Origin: CAZSMK01 sp964608095
Lineage (GTDB): Bacteria > Sumerlaeota > Sumerlaeia > MWCT01 > JAGHBZ01
DNA: 62,569 nucleotides
Reading direction: 5' to 3'
NCBI GenBank assembly: GCA_964608095.1
Contig: CAZSMK010000073.1
Location: forward strand, 1-62,569
The notes under the pieces were generated by a model that was not told the origin of the DNA, made no database searches, and was given only the letters and a program-made list of their open reading frames with translations. The first letter of the stretch is position 1. Each line of letters begins with the position of its first letter. This document shows positions 54,314-61,920 of this stretch, piece by piece. The translations under genes and the position numbers were made by a program.

Positions 54314-54920
54314 ACAAGGACATACCACCTCAGTCTTGATTGTCCTGATCGGCATGATTACGGTTGTGGCAATTTTAATGAGGTCATATTTCGAGCGGAT
54401 CAATCTCCCCTCGTTGGTCGGCTTTTTTCTACTCGGCTTTATTTTGCGTCTTTCAGATCCGGTATCGAATGTTTCATCTGAAGAATGCTATCATGTATTC
54501 GGGTACCTGTCTCGCGTGGGAGTAATCTGCCTCCTTTTCCGGGTAGGGCTTGAAAGCAACCTCGGCGGATTGCTACGTCAGCTGCCCCGTGCAAGCGTTA
54601 TATGGGTCGGCAACGTTGTCTTCAGCGGGTTTATGGGCTTTTTTGTGTGTTATTATTTGATCGGGCTCGAATTGATCTCCAGCCTCTTTGTGAGTGTCGC
54701 ACTCACTGCAACCAGCGCCCTTTTACTCGGGCTGAGTTTGATCCCCGGGGCAGAAATCGCAATGGTGATCATGAATCGGGGATTCAGTCTCGGTGAGTGG
54801 GCGGTACCTCAAAGGGTCTTTTCCGCGATGGTCTTTGTCTTTGCAGCCACCTGTCTTATCGCACCACCGGTGCTGAGTTTTTTATTGAATAAAACTGATT
54901 TATCAAAGGAGTACGTCTAA
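54306..54920 (+). CDS. Internally deleted CPA2-type cation/proton antiporter inside the ATPase operon
   Basis: A 204-residue membrane protein where operons of this type usually have nothing. Residues 1-137 match the first five helices of CPA2 (KefB-like) antiporters, including NLPSLVGFFLLGFILRLSD and LLFRVGLESNLGGLLRQLP. From about residue 138 the sequence jumps to the far C-terminus of such proteins (LSLIPGAEIAMVIMNRGFSL, then GEWAVPQRVFSAMVFVFAAT). The ion-binding Asp pair and roughly half of the helices are missing, yet the frame is open throughout. GTG 54306 overlaps atpQ by 8 bases. It could be a dead transporter held by the operon, or a repurposed membrane subunit. Confidence 0.75.
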   Translation: MIEQGHTTSVLIVLIGMITVVAILMRSYFERINLPSLVGFFLLGFILRLSDPVSNVSSEECYHVFGYLSRVGVICLLFRVGLESNLGGLLRQLPRASVIWVGNVVFSGFMGFFVCYYLIGLELISSLFVSVALTATSALLLGLSLIPGAEIAMVIMNRGFSLGEWAVPQRVFSAMVFVFAATCLIAPPVLSFLLNKTDLSKEYV

Positions 54921-54923
54921 ATT

Positions 54924-55247
54924 ATGGTACACATTATATACCCTATCCTCGCATTTCTGGCGGGAGTGGTGGTAGGTTTTATATTCTATTATGGTCTCTG
55001 GCTGACTGTACGGTTTTTGCCCCGTTCACGTTCACCTGTATTGGTAGTTATGGTAAGTTTTGTTGTCAGGACCGCTCTGGTGCTCGTCACGCTCTATTAC
55101 ATGATACTCATCCATTGGTCGTGCATGGTCGCCTATGTAATAGGGTTTCTCATGATGAGAATCGTCTTGATACAACGTATAGGCAAAGGATCTACTATTC
55201 ACCCGGAACAGACAAAGGAGGCGACGGTTAATGGAAATAACTCCTGA
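54924..55247 (+). CDS. atpR: N-ATPase AtpR subunit
   Basis: A 107-residue protein with three hydrophobic helices and AtpR hallmarks: GLWLTVRFLPRSRSPVLVV, then Arg49 in SFVVRTALVL and Arg79 in FLMMRIVLI. The membrane arginines of AtpR are thought to pair with the c-ring carboxylate during assembly. The start ATG 54924 follows AAAGGAG inside the antiporter gene's end. Its end overlaps atpB by 17 bases. This gene, with atpQ, is specific to N-ATPase operons. Confidence 0.9.
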   Translation: MVHIIYPILAFLAGVVVGFIFYYGLWLTVRFLPRSRSPVLVVMVSFVVRTALVLVTLYYMILIHWSCMVAYVIGFLMMRIVLIQRIGKGSTIHPEQTKEATVNGNNS

Positions 55248-55941
55248 TGTCATAATTATTTTTCAAATTGGAGCGTTCACGATAAACGCGACCTTGTTTT
55301 TTACCTGGATTGTGATGGGTATATTGGTTGTGGGTTCATGGTTGATAACCAAGAGCCTGAGTACAGAACCCATGATGTCGCGGGGTCAGAACCTGCTGGA
55401 AGTTATTGTGGAAGGGATACTCAATCAGATCGATGAAAGCAGCGAAGGCGATCCAAAGACATATATGCCCCTTATCGGTACCTTGTTTCTTTTCATTTTT
55501 GTATCGAACGTTCTAAGCATAGTCCCTCACTTTCACCCCCCCACAAGTTCTTTAATCACCACCTCGGCGTTGGCGTTGTGTGTATTCTTCGCTGTTCCCA
55601 TTTTCGGCATCAAGAGGAAAGGCGTTCTCGGTTATTTAAAACATTATATCCGACCGACTATTATCATGCTGCCATTCAATCTCATTGGCGAGATATCGAG
55701 AACCATCGCTCTGGCAGTGCGTCTCTTTGGAAACATTATGAGTGGCACGATGATTGTTGCTATTCTCCTCTCGATCATCCCGCTTTTTTTCCCTATTTTA
55801 ATGCACGCACTCGGTCTTATCACCGGCGTTATTCAGGCATATATTTTCGCGGTGCTTGCCATGGTATATATTGCCTCGGCATCCCGCGTTCAAAAAGAAA
55901 CCGAAGAAAAAGTCGAACAGCAATCAGAAGAAAGGAGTTAG
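55231..55941 (+). CDS. atpB: N-ATPase a subunit
   Basis: The 236-residue a subunit forms the ion half-channels in the membrane. The essential arginine is Arg164 in RTIALAVRLFGNIMSG, followed by the last two helices (HALGLITGVIQAYIFAVLAM). N-ATPase a subunits are shorter than those of housekeeping ATPases, as here. It starts at ATG 55231 behind AAAGGAGG, overlapping the end of atpR. Confidence 0.94.
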   Translation: MEITPDVIIIFQIGAFTINATLFFTWIVMGILVVGSWLITKSLSTEPMMSRGQNLLEVIVEGILNQIDESSEGDPKTYMPLIGTLFLFIFVSNVLSIVPHFHPPTSSLITTSALALCVFFAVPIFGIKRKGVLGYLKHYIRPTIIMLPFNLIGEISRTIALAVRLFGNIMSGTMIVAILLSIIPLFFPILMHALGLITGVIQAYIFAVLAMVYIASASRVQKETEEKVEQQSEERS

Positions 55942-55945
55942 AGAT

Positions 55946-56224
55946 ATGGACCCACTTACAGTAATTGCTATGGTATCCGTATTTACTGCAGGGATGACGA
56001 TAGCAATAGGCTCTGTCGGACCCGCCCTGGGAGAGGGACGAGCAGTTGCACAAGCGTTAGCATCGATCGCACAACAGCCGGATGAATCAGGAACTATTTC
56101 ACGTATCCTCTTTGTAGGTCTGGCAATGGTCGAGTCAACGGCGATTTATTGTTTTGTTGTGTCGATGATCCTCGTTTTTGCAAATCCTTTCTGGAACCAT
56201 TTTATCTCACAGGCAGGAGGATAG
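55946..56224 (+). CDS. atpE: N-ATPase c subunit
   Basis: A 92-residue c subunit with two helices. The ion-binding helix has Glu63-Ser64-Thr65-Ala-Ile-Tyr68 (MVESTAIYCF), the ESTxxY set found in Na+-binding rings. The first helix has Glu30 in GPALGEG, where classical Na+ rings have Gln. Met61 stands where the Ilyobacter ring has Val. The set permits Na+, but N-type rings with protons are also known, so ion choice is open. The start ATG 55946 follows GAAAGGAG. Confidence 0.93.
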   Translation: MDPLTVIAMVSVFTAGMTIAIGSVGPALGEGRAVAQALASIAQQPDESGTISRILFVGLAMVESTAIYCFVVSMILVFANPFWNHFISQAGG

Positions 56225-56228
56225 AACC

Positions 56229-57020
56229 TTGAACATCGACTGGTTTACGTTTGTTGCACAGGTTATAAACTTTTTAATCCTGGTGGCGTTGCTGAAGCAT
56301 TTCCTCTATGGTCCAATTATTAAAGCCATGGAGAAACGACAGCAAAAGATTGCAGCACGTATGAACGAAGCTGAAAAGAAGAAAAAAGAGGCACAAGAGG
56401 AACGCGAGGCGTACTCGAGGAAAAACGCAGAGTTCGAACAAAAACGCCAGGAGATGATTTCGAGTGCGAAACAGGAGTCTGAAGAAGTACGCCGCGACCT
56501 TATCGAAAAAGCCCGCCATGAGGTAAATGAACAGAAAAGTAGATGGATCGAAGCCATCGAGCGCGAGAAAGAATCGTTTTTGAAAAACCTGCAGCAAAAG
56601 ACGGGCGATGAGGTCTGTAGAATTGCGCGGAAAGCCCTGAAAGATCTGGCAAATGTAGAACTTGAGAAGCAAGTCGTCTCTATATTCATCGAGCGATTGA
56701 AAAACCTTGACGAAGAAGAACAGAAAAAGCTTGTGTCCACGATGAAGGATGAGGAAAAGCCTGTTGTAATTCAGAGTGCATTCAAATTTCCCGACGACTT
56801 AAAAGATAAAATGACTAAAACGCTGCAGGATTTATCGGAAAACAACATAAAGGTGGAATACAAATCCAATGAGAACCTTGTGTGCGGAATAGAATTAAAG
56901 ATTCACGGACATAAGCTCGCGTGGAATCTCGACAGTTACCTCGAGGGCATCCGAGAGTCAATAAGCGGATACCTGAGAGAAGTTCAGCGACGCGGTGAGG
57001 AGGAAGAAAGTGAAGAATAA
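56229..57020 (+). CDS. atpF: N-ATPase b subunit with fused delta-like C-terminus
   Basis: A 263-residue stator subunit. One N-terminal membrane helix (FVAQVINFLILVALLKHFLYG) is followed by a long charged coiled coil (about 30-150). A C-terminal domain (about 155-263, with LEKQVVSIFIERL, VCGIELKIHG and LDSYLEGIRESI) resembles the delta/OSCP subunit. No separate delta gene exists in the operon, so b and delta appear joined. The TTG at 56229 behind AGGAGG is the best start. Confidence 0.9.
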   Translation: MNIDWFTFVAQVINFLILVALLKHFLYGPIIKAMEKRQQKIAARMNEAEKKKKEAQEEREAYSRKNAEFEQKRQEMISSAKQESEEVRRDLIEKARHEVNEQKSRWIEAIEREKESFLKNLQQKTGDEVCRIARKALKDLANVELEKQVVSIFIERLKNLDEEEQKKLVSTMKDEEKPVVIQSAFKFPDDLKDKMTKTLQDLSENNIKVEYKSNENLVCGIELKIHGHKLAWNLDSYLEGIRESISGYLREVQRRGEEEESEE

Positions 57021-58557
57021 ACCAATCCTCAGCAACACAACTGAGGCGACTTTCCACGGCATTCGGGAAATTGTCGAAAAACGCGAACCTGAACTCAAAA
57101 TGGAAGACATTGGAACCACAGTCTACATTGGTCAGGGAATTGCCAGAGTAGAAGGACTTACAGATGTAAAGTCTGAAGAGTTGTTGCGTTTTCCTGGAAA
57201 TGTTCCCGGAATGGCGTTCAATCTCGATCCCGAAGAGATCGGCGTGATTCTTCTGGGAGAAAACGAAGATTTGAGAGCCGGGGTTGAAGTGCGACGTACC
57301 GGACGTGTGCTCGACATCCCCGTGGGCGATGCAGTGCTCGGACGAGTGATTGATTCCATAGGTCGTCCGCTCGATGATAAGGGAGCGATCAGGAGTTCAG
57401 AACAACGTCCGGCAGAACAGCAGGCTCCCCCGATTATGCATCGCGATCCTGTATCTGTACCTCTTCAGACGGGAATAAAAATTATTGATACATTGATCCC
57501 CGTCGGAAGAGGGCAACGGGAGTTAATTCTCGGCGACCGCCAAACCGGTAAAAGCGCTATTGCGATTGACACCATTATTAACCAGCGCGACAAAGATGTG
57601 ATATGTATATATTGCAATTTGGGGCAGAGAAATTCAAGTGTGGCGAAGCTGCTGTCGCAACTCCGGAGTCACGATGCTATGGACTACACGTGTGTGTTGG
57701 TAGCCACGGAGGAAGATCCGCCGGGGCTGCAGTACATCGCCGCATACACGGCAACGAGTATAGCCGAATATTTTATGGCGCAAGGTAAAGACGTACTCAT
57801 CGTCTATGATGACCTGACTCGCCACGCCCGGGCATATCGAGAGATGTCGCTTCTGTTGCGCCGTCCACCGGGCAGGGAGGCATTCCCCGGCGATATCTTT
57901 TACATCCACTCACGCCTCCTTGAACGTTCAACACACCTGCGAAAGGAATTCGGCGGTGGGTCTCTTACCGCTCTTCCTATTGTGGAAACTGAGGCGCAAA
58001 ATATCTCTGCGTATATTCCCACTAATCTCATATCTATTACGGACGGACAGATTTATCTCTCACCCAACCTTTTTCAAAAAGGTATTTTACCTGCGATCGA
58101 TATCGGCAAGTCCGTTTCACGTGTGGGCGGTGAAGCACAACTACCTGCTTTTCGTGCTGTCGCCGGTAGTCTCAGGCTCTCATATTCACAATTCGAGGAA
58201 CTCGAGACCTTCTCACGTTTTGGCACACGGCTGGACGAGGAGACACGGAAGCGACTCGAGCGCGGACGACGTGTGCGGGAAGTCTTGAAACAACCGCAAT
58301 ACCAACCTGTTCCTGTAGAAGAACAGATTGCTGTTCTTCTCGCCGTCACCGAGGGATTATTGGACGACGTCCCACTCGAGGAGATTCAAGAAGCCGAGAT
58401 GAACATCAGCGAAAACGTCATCGATCAGCTCCCCGATGTCTTCAAAAAAATTACTGAAGGACAAAAACTCGAAGACCAAGATCGTGAAGCAATTCTCAAG
58501 GCTGTTCACACCCTTCTCGGTCCCGAGGAAAGAGGCGATAAAGATGCAAACCATTGA
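57010..58557 (+). CDS. atpA: N-ATPase alpha subunit
   Basis: A 515-residue regulatory nucleotide-binding subunit with P-loop GDRQTGKSAIAID, GRGQRELILGD and the alpha signature PAIDIGKSVSRVGG. The C-terminus is helical and acidic. GTG 57010 behind GAGGAGGAAG is preferred over 56995. It overlaps the end of atpF by 11 bases and the start of atpG by 14 bases. Confidence 0.95.
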   Translation: MKNKPILSNTTEATFHGIREIVEKREPELKMEDIGTTVYIGQGIARVEGLTDVKSEELLRFPGNVPGMAFNLDPEEIGVILLGENEDLRAGVEVRRTGRVLDIPVGDAVLGRVIDSIGRPLDDKGAIRSSEQRPAEQQAPPIMHRDPVSVPLQTGIKIIDTLIPVGRGQRELILGDRQTGKSAIAIDTIINQRDKDVICIYCNLGQRNSSVAKLLSQLRSHDAMDYTCVLVATEEDPPGLQYIAAYTATSIAEYFMAQGKDVLIVYDDLTRHARAYREMSLLLRRPPGREAFPGDIFYIHSRLLERSTHLRKEFGGGSLTALPIVETEAQNISAYIPTNLISITDGQIYLSPNLFQKGILPAIDIGKSVSRVGGEAQLPAFRAVAGSLRLSYSQFEELETFSRFGTRLDEETRKRLERGRRVREVLKQPQYQPVPVEEQIAVLLAVTEGLLDDVPLEEIQEAEMNISENVIDQLPDVFKKITEGQKLEDQDREAILKAVHTLLGPEERGDKDANH

Positions 58558-59425
58558 ACAACTTCGCAGAAAAATTGCCAGCGCCGACGATTTGAAATCA
58601 ATCGTCCGGACAATGAAAGTCCTCGCAGCCGTTAACATCCGTCAATATGAAAAGGCAGTGGATTCACTGGGCGATTATAACAGAACCGTGGAAATGGGGT
58701 TGCAGATTCTGGTAAAAAGCCGCCCCGAGATTGTGGCAACCGCACGAGAAGCGCCACCGGCTGAAACTCTTGCCGTCATATTCGGCTCGGATCAGGGTAT
58801 GTGCGGACAGTTTAACGAGGAGATAAGCTCGTTCGCATTCGAGAATCTCCGCAAAAAAAATATCCCTCGCGACCAACGATTTCTGGTTCCTATTGGAGAG
58901 CGCGTGGCAGCGATATTAGAAAATGAGAAAGAACGTGTCGAGAAAAAATATTCGTTGCCGGGTTCTGTCGCTGCTATTACGCATGTCGTTCAACAAATCC
59001 TCATCGATATTGAAGAATGGAACGCAAAAACCGGATTTCAAAATGTGCTGTTGTTTTTCAATAAACACCTGAGCGGTTCATCCTATAAAGCGGAAGTCAT
59101 TCGTATCTTACCCATCGATCGTATCTGGTTGCTGGTATTGCAGCAACGAGAATGGCCGTCACATATGATTCCTCAATTCACGGCACACTGGGAAAAATTG
59201 TTTTCATCATTACTACATCAATATTTGTTTGTATCCTTATACCGGGCGTTTGCCGAATCGCTGGCAAGCGAGAACGCAAGTAGGCTTGTGGCAATGCAAG
59301 GCGCTGAGCAGAATATCGAAGAGATGCTGTCTGGTTTAAATGATCAATATCATCAACGACGTCAGATGACTATCACAGAAGAGATCCTCGACATCGTCTC
59401 TGGATTCGAGGCGTTGAACGGTTGA
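58544..59425 (+). CDS. atpG: N-ATPase gamma subunit
   Basis: The 293-residue central-shaft subunit. The N-terminal helix (MQTIEQLRRKIASADDLKSI, then VRTMKVLAAVNI) and C-terminal helix (FRAFAESLASENASRL-like block with MQGAEQNIEEM) form the coiled coil that turns inside the alpha-beta ring. The middle domain includes GSDQGMCGQFNEEI. ATG 58544 is preferred over the longer frame from 58436, which would run inside atpA. It is the last ATPase gene. Confidence 0.93.
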   Translation: MQTIEQLRRKIASADDLKSIVRTMKVLAAVNIRQYEKAVDSLGDYNRTVEMGLQILVKSRPEIVATAREAPPAETLAVIFGSDQGMCGQFNEEISSFAFENLRKKNIPRDQRFLVPIGERVAAILENEKERVEKKYSLPGSVAAITHVVQQILIDIEEWNAKTGFQNVLLFFNKHLSGSSYKAEVIRILPIDRIWLLVLQQREWPSHMIPQFTAHWEKLFSSLLHQYLFVSLYRAFAESLASENASRLVAMQGAEQNIEEMLSGLNDQYHQRRQMTITEEILDIVSGFEALNG

Positions 59426-59445
59426 TGGTAAGCCGGGAGGGCGTT

Positions 59446-60396
59446 ATGACCCGAAACATCAAACAACAAACAAAAAAAATCTTAACACTTACCATGAATC
59501 CCGCAATCGATAAGAGTTCATCGGTCGATCATGTGGTGAGCGAGAGGAAACTGCGATGTAAAGAGCCGATGTTTGAACCGGGCGGCGGTGGCATCAATGT
59601 ATCACGTGCTGTCAAAAAACTCGGTGGCGCTTCTATTGCACTCTATCCGTCCGGCGGTCCTATGGGCGAAATCATGGAGCAGTTGCTGGACGCCGAAGGG
59701 GTCGAACAGGAAATTATAAAGATAGAAAATTGGACACGAGAAAATTTCCTTGTGTACGAAGAAACCAGTGGTGAGCAGTACCGTTTCGGTATGCCGGGAG
59801 CTGAAATGAAAAAAGAAGAGTGGGAAAATTTTCTTCATAAATTAGAGAATAAGGACCCGGTGCCGGATTTTATCGTCGTGAGCGGCAGTTTGCCGCCGGG
59901 CGTTCCCGCCGATTTTTACGCCCGGACTGCTTCAATCGCCAAAAGCCGAGGGAGCCGTCTGATAGTCGATACCTCGGGTGATGCACTGCGTGCCGCGGCT
60001 GACGAAGGAGCCTTTCTTATCAAACCCAATATGCGCGAATTTCGCACCCTCACCCACCAGGATATCGAGGATGAAGCGGCGATGGAATCCGCTGCACGCG
60101 ACTTAATTGAAAAGGGAAAAGTCGAGAGACTCGTAATCTCGCTCGGCGCGGGTGGGGCAATGATGATTACTTCCGAGGGGAGTAAATTCGTCAGGGCGCC
60201 TACTGTTCCGATTAAGAGCAAGGTCGGCGCAGGCGACAGTATGGTTGCCGGGATTATACTGGCTCTTGCCCGGGAAATGTCCTTGAAGGAAGCCTTAAAT
60301 TTCGGTGTGGCGGCGGGCGCCGCAGCGGTTATGACTCCCGGCAGCGAACTCTGCAGACGAAGCGATACAGAACGCATTTTTAAAAAAATGTCATGA
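59446..60396 (+). CDS. PfkB-family sugar kinase (phosphofructokinase-like)
   Basis: A 316-residue ribokinase-superfamily protein. Its N-terminus reads ILTLTMNPAIDKSSSVDHV, the 1-phosphofructokinase/PfkB type, with the substrate loop GGGGINVSRAVKKLGG. The C-terminal anion hole and base are in SKVGAGDSMVAGI. It probably phosphorylates a fructose or tagatose phosphate. ATG 59446 behind CCGGGAGG is preferred to TTG 59422. It starts 20 bases after atpG, so it may be read from the same promoter. Confidence 0.88.
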   Translation: MTRNIKQQTKKILTLTMNPAIDKSSSVDHVVSERKLRCKEPMFEPGGGGINVSRAVKKLGGASIALYPSGGPMGEIMEQLLDAEGVEQEIIKIENWTRENFLVYEETSGEQYRFGMPGAEMKKEEWENFLHKLENKDPVPDFIVVSGSLPPGVPADFYARTASIAKSRGSRLIVDTSGDALRAAADEGAFLIKPNMREFRTLTHQDIEDEAAMESAARDLIEKGKVERLVISLGAGGAMMITSEGSKFVRAPTVPIKSKVGAGDSMVAGIILALAREMSLKEALNFGVAAGAAAVMTPGSELCRRSDTERIFKKMS

Positions 60397-60431
60397 ACCT
60401 TGTCAGATTATGTACAAGGAGACGAAATACA

Positions 60432-61367
60432 ATGAGCAGATATCGGTCAATGCTATTGCTATTTATTTTGCCGGTTTTATTATATCCAGCAGGAGGTTCC
60501 CCTATGACGACAACCGGGACACAACAGATCAAAATCGAGAAAGTGGCGGACAATCTTGTTTTTCCTGAGGGACCGGTATGGCATCCTGAGGGATATCTGC
60601 TTTTCTCCGACGTCCATGATTCAACCATCCAGCAATTGAACCCGGCAGGAGGCGCTACCACATGGTTCGACAAAGGAAAGAAGACCAACGGCTTGATTAT
60701 GAGCAACGAGGGGTCAAAAATTTATGCGTGTTGTTACTCGGAACGAGAACTTCTGGAAATTGATGCAACGACGCGCGAATTTCGTGTACTTGCCCGGCAA
60801 TGCGACGGTAGGGAATTCAATAACGTCAACGATGTAGCCATCGACGCGGAGGGAAACGTCTTTTTTACCGACCCGAAGTGGGGCGCGAAAGAGGATGATA
60901 TTCAGGGGATATATTGTTATTCCAGAGAGGGGACCGTTTTTCTTGCGGCAGAGGTCGATAAACAACCCAATGGAATAGTGGTGAGTCCTGACCAGAAATG
61001 GCTCTACGTGGGACGCTCCGGCGGTAATGATATCTGGCGTTTCAAACTGGGCAAGAAGGGCGACCTCACCGAAGGACGGCAATGGGTACAACTTGAACCC
61101 GGCGCTGAACCGGACGGGATGACCGTTGATAGCCGCGGTAACTTATATGTGGCACAGGCGGCAAACGGCAAAATCTGTATTCTTTCACCCAAGGGCGATA
61201 CCCTCCTCCGTATCCAGGTGGTCCCAAGGCTAACGACTAACTGCGAGTTTATGGGCGCTGATGAATCGGTTCTTTTCGTCACCTGTGGCGGACGACGAGA
61301 TGAACGAAACGGCTCGGTGTATAAAATTACGTTTCCCGGTATGGGTATTCAAGACTTGCATCGATAG
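60432..61367 (+). CDS. Exported SMP-30/gluconolactonase-type lactonase
   Basis: A 311-residue six-bladed beta-propeller. A signal peptide (SMLLLFILPVLLYPAGG) precedes the metal-site and blade motifs FPEGPVWHPEGYLLFSDVH, NDVAIDAEGNVFFTDP, QPNGIVVSPDQKWLYVG and PDGMTVDSRGNLYVAQA. These give the Glu/Asn/Asp calcium site of SMP-30 lactonases. ATG 60432 follows AAGGAG. It follows the PfkB kinase by 35 bases. It probably opens a sugar lactone outside the cytoplasm. Confidence 0.9.
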   Translation: MSRYRSMLLLFILPVLLYPAGGSPMTTTGTQQIKIEKVADNLVFPEGPVWHPEGYLLFSDVHDSTIQQLNPAGGATTWFDKGKKTNGLIMSNEGSKIYACCYSERELLEIDATTREFRVLARQCDGREFNNVNDVAIDAEGNVFFTDPKWGAKEDDIQGIYCYSREGTVFLAAEVDKQPNGIVVSPDQKWLYVGRSGGNDIWRFKLGKKGDLTEGRQWVQLEPGAEPDGMTVDSRGNLYVAQAANGKICILSPKGDTLLRIQVVPRLTTNCEFMGADESVLFVTCGGRRDERNGSVYKITFPGMGIQDLHR

Positions 61368-61434
61368 GCAGGCTTTCCACCACACACGGCACGAAGGCAA
61401 TCGGTTATCCACGAATCGGCCTCCCGCTATTCCC

Positions 61435-61920
61435 CTATTCGTGCTTCATGGCGCGGAATATTTTGAACGTTACCGTACTTGTGACTGTGATTTCACAAGG
61501 AGCCGCACATTGGACGTATGCGACGTCCTGATGGCTTTCACTTGCCCGTGCGAGACCCAATCTTTTCGGCGATACCCCATGATAGAGGGCATTGTAATAA
61601 GGCAGAATTGCCGCCAGAGAGGGCATACAAATATTGTTCGTCTCCTTGAGATTTATTCGGTATCCTTTATCTAATACGATCCGATCCCCTACTTTATACA
61701 CCGGACAATTACCCTCAATCTTCGCTACCTCGACAATAAGCTGCCCTTGAGTACGTGGAGAAAGCGGCTTGATGGTGATTACATCCTCCGGATCAGGAGT
61801 AATATTGTGCGTATCGGGTAGGTGGATAAGAGCGCCACACGCATCACACAAGATAGTCTGCTGAAGCTCATGGAGCTTCAGGTCATACACTTTTCCACAA
61901 TTATTGCATTTAATGATCAT
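61435..61920 (-). CDS. Zinc ribbon fused to a TIGR04076-like domain
   Basis: A 161-residue protein. The N-terminal ribbon uses C5/C8 and C25/C28 (IKCNNCGKVYDL, ILCDACGALIHL). From about residue 58 it reads LIVEVAKIEGNCPVYKVGDR, then CMPSLAAILPYYNALYHG, the TIGR04076 pattern of unknown function. The C-terminus (CEITVTSTVTFKIFR) also fits. Stand-alone TIGR04076 proteins are about 90-110 residues, so the ribbon is an addition. It converges on the lactonase gene. Role unknown. Confidence 0.75.
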   Translation of the reverse strand: MIIKCNNCGKVYDLKLHELQQTILCDACGALIHLPDTHNITPDPEDVITIKPLSPRTQGQLIVEVAKIEGNCPVYKVGDRIVLDKGYRINLKETNNICMPSLAAILPYYNALYHGVSPKRLGLARASESHQDVAYVQCAAPCEITVTSTVTFKIFRAMKHE

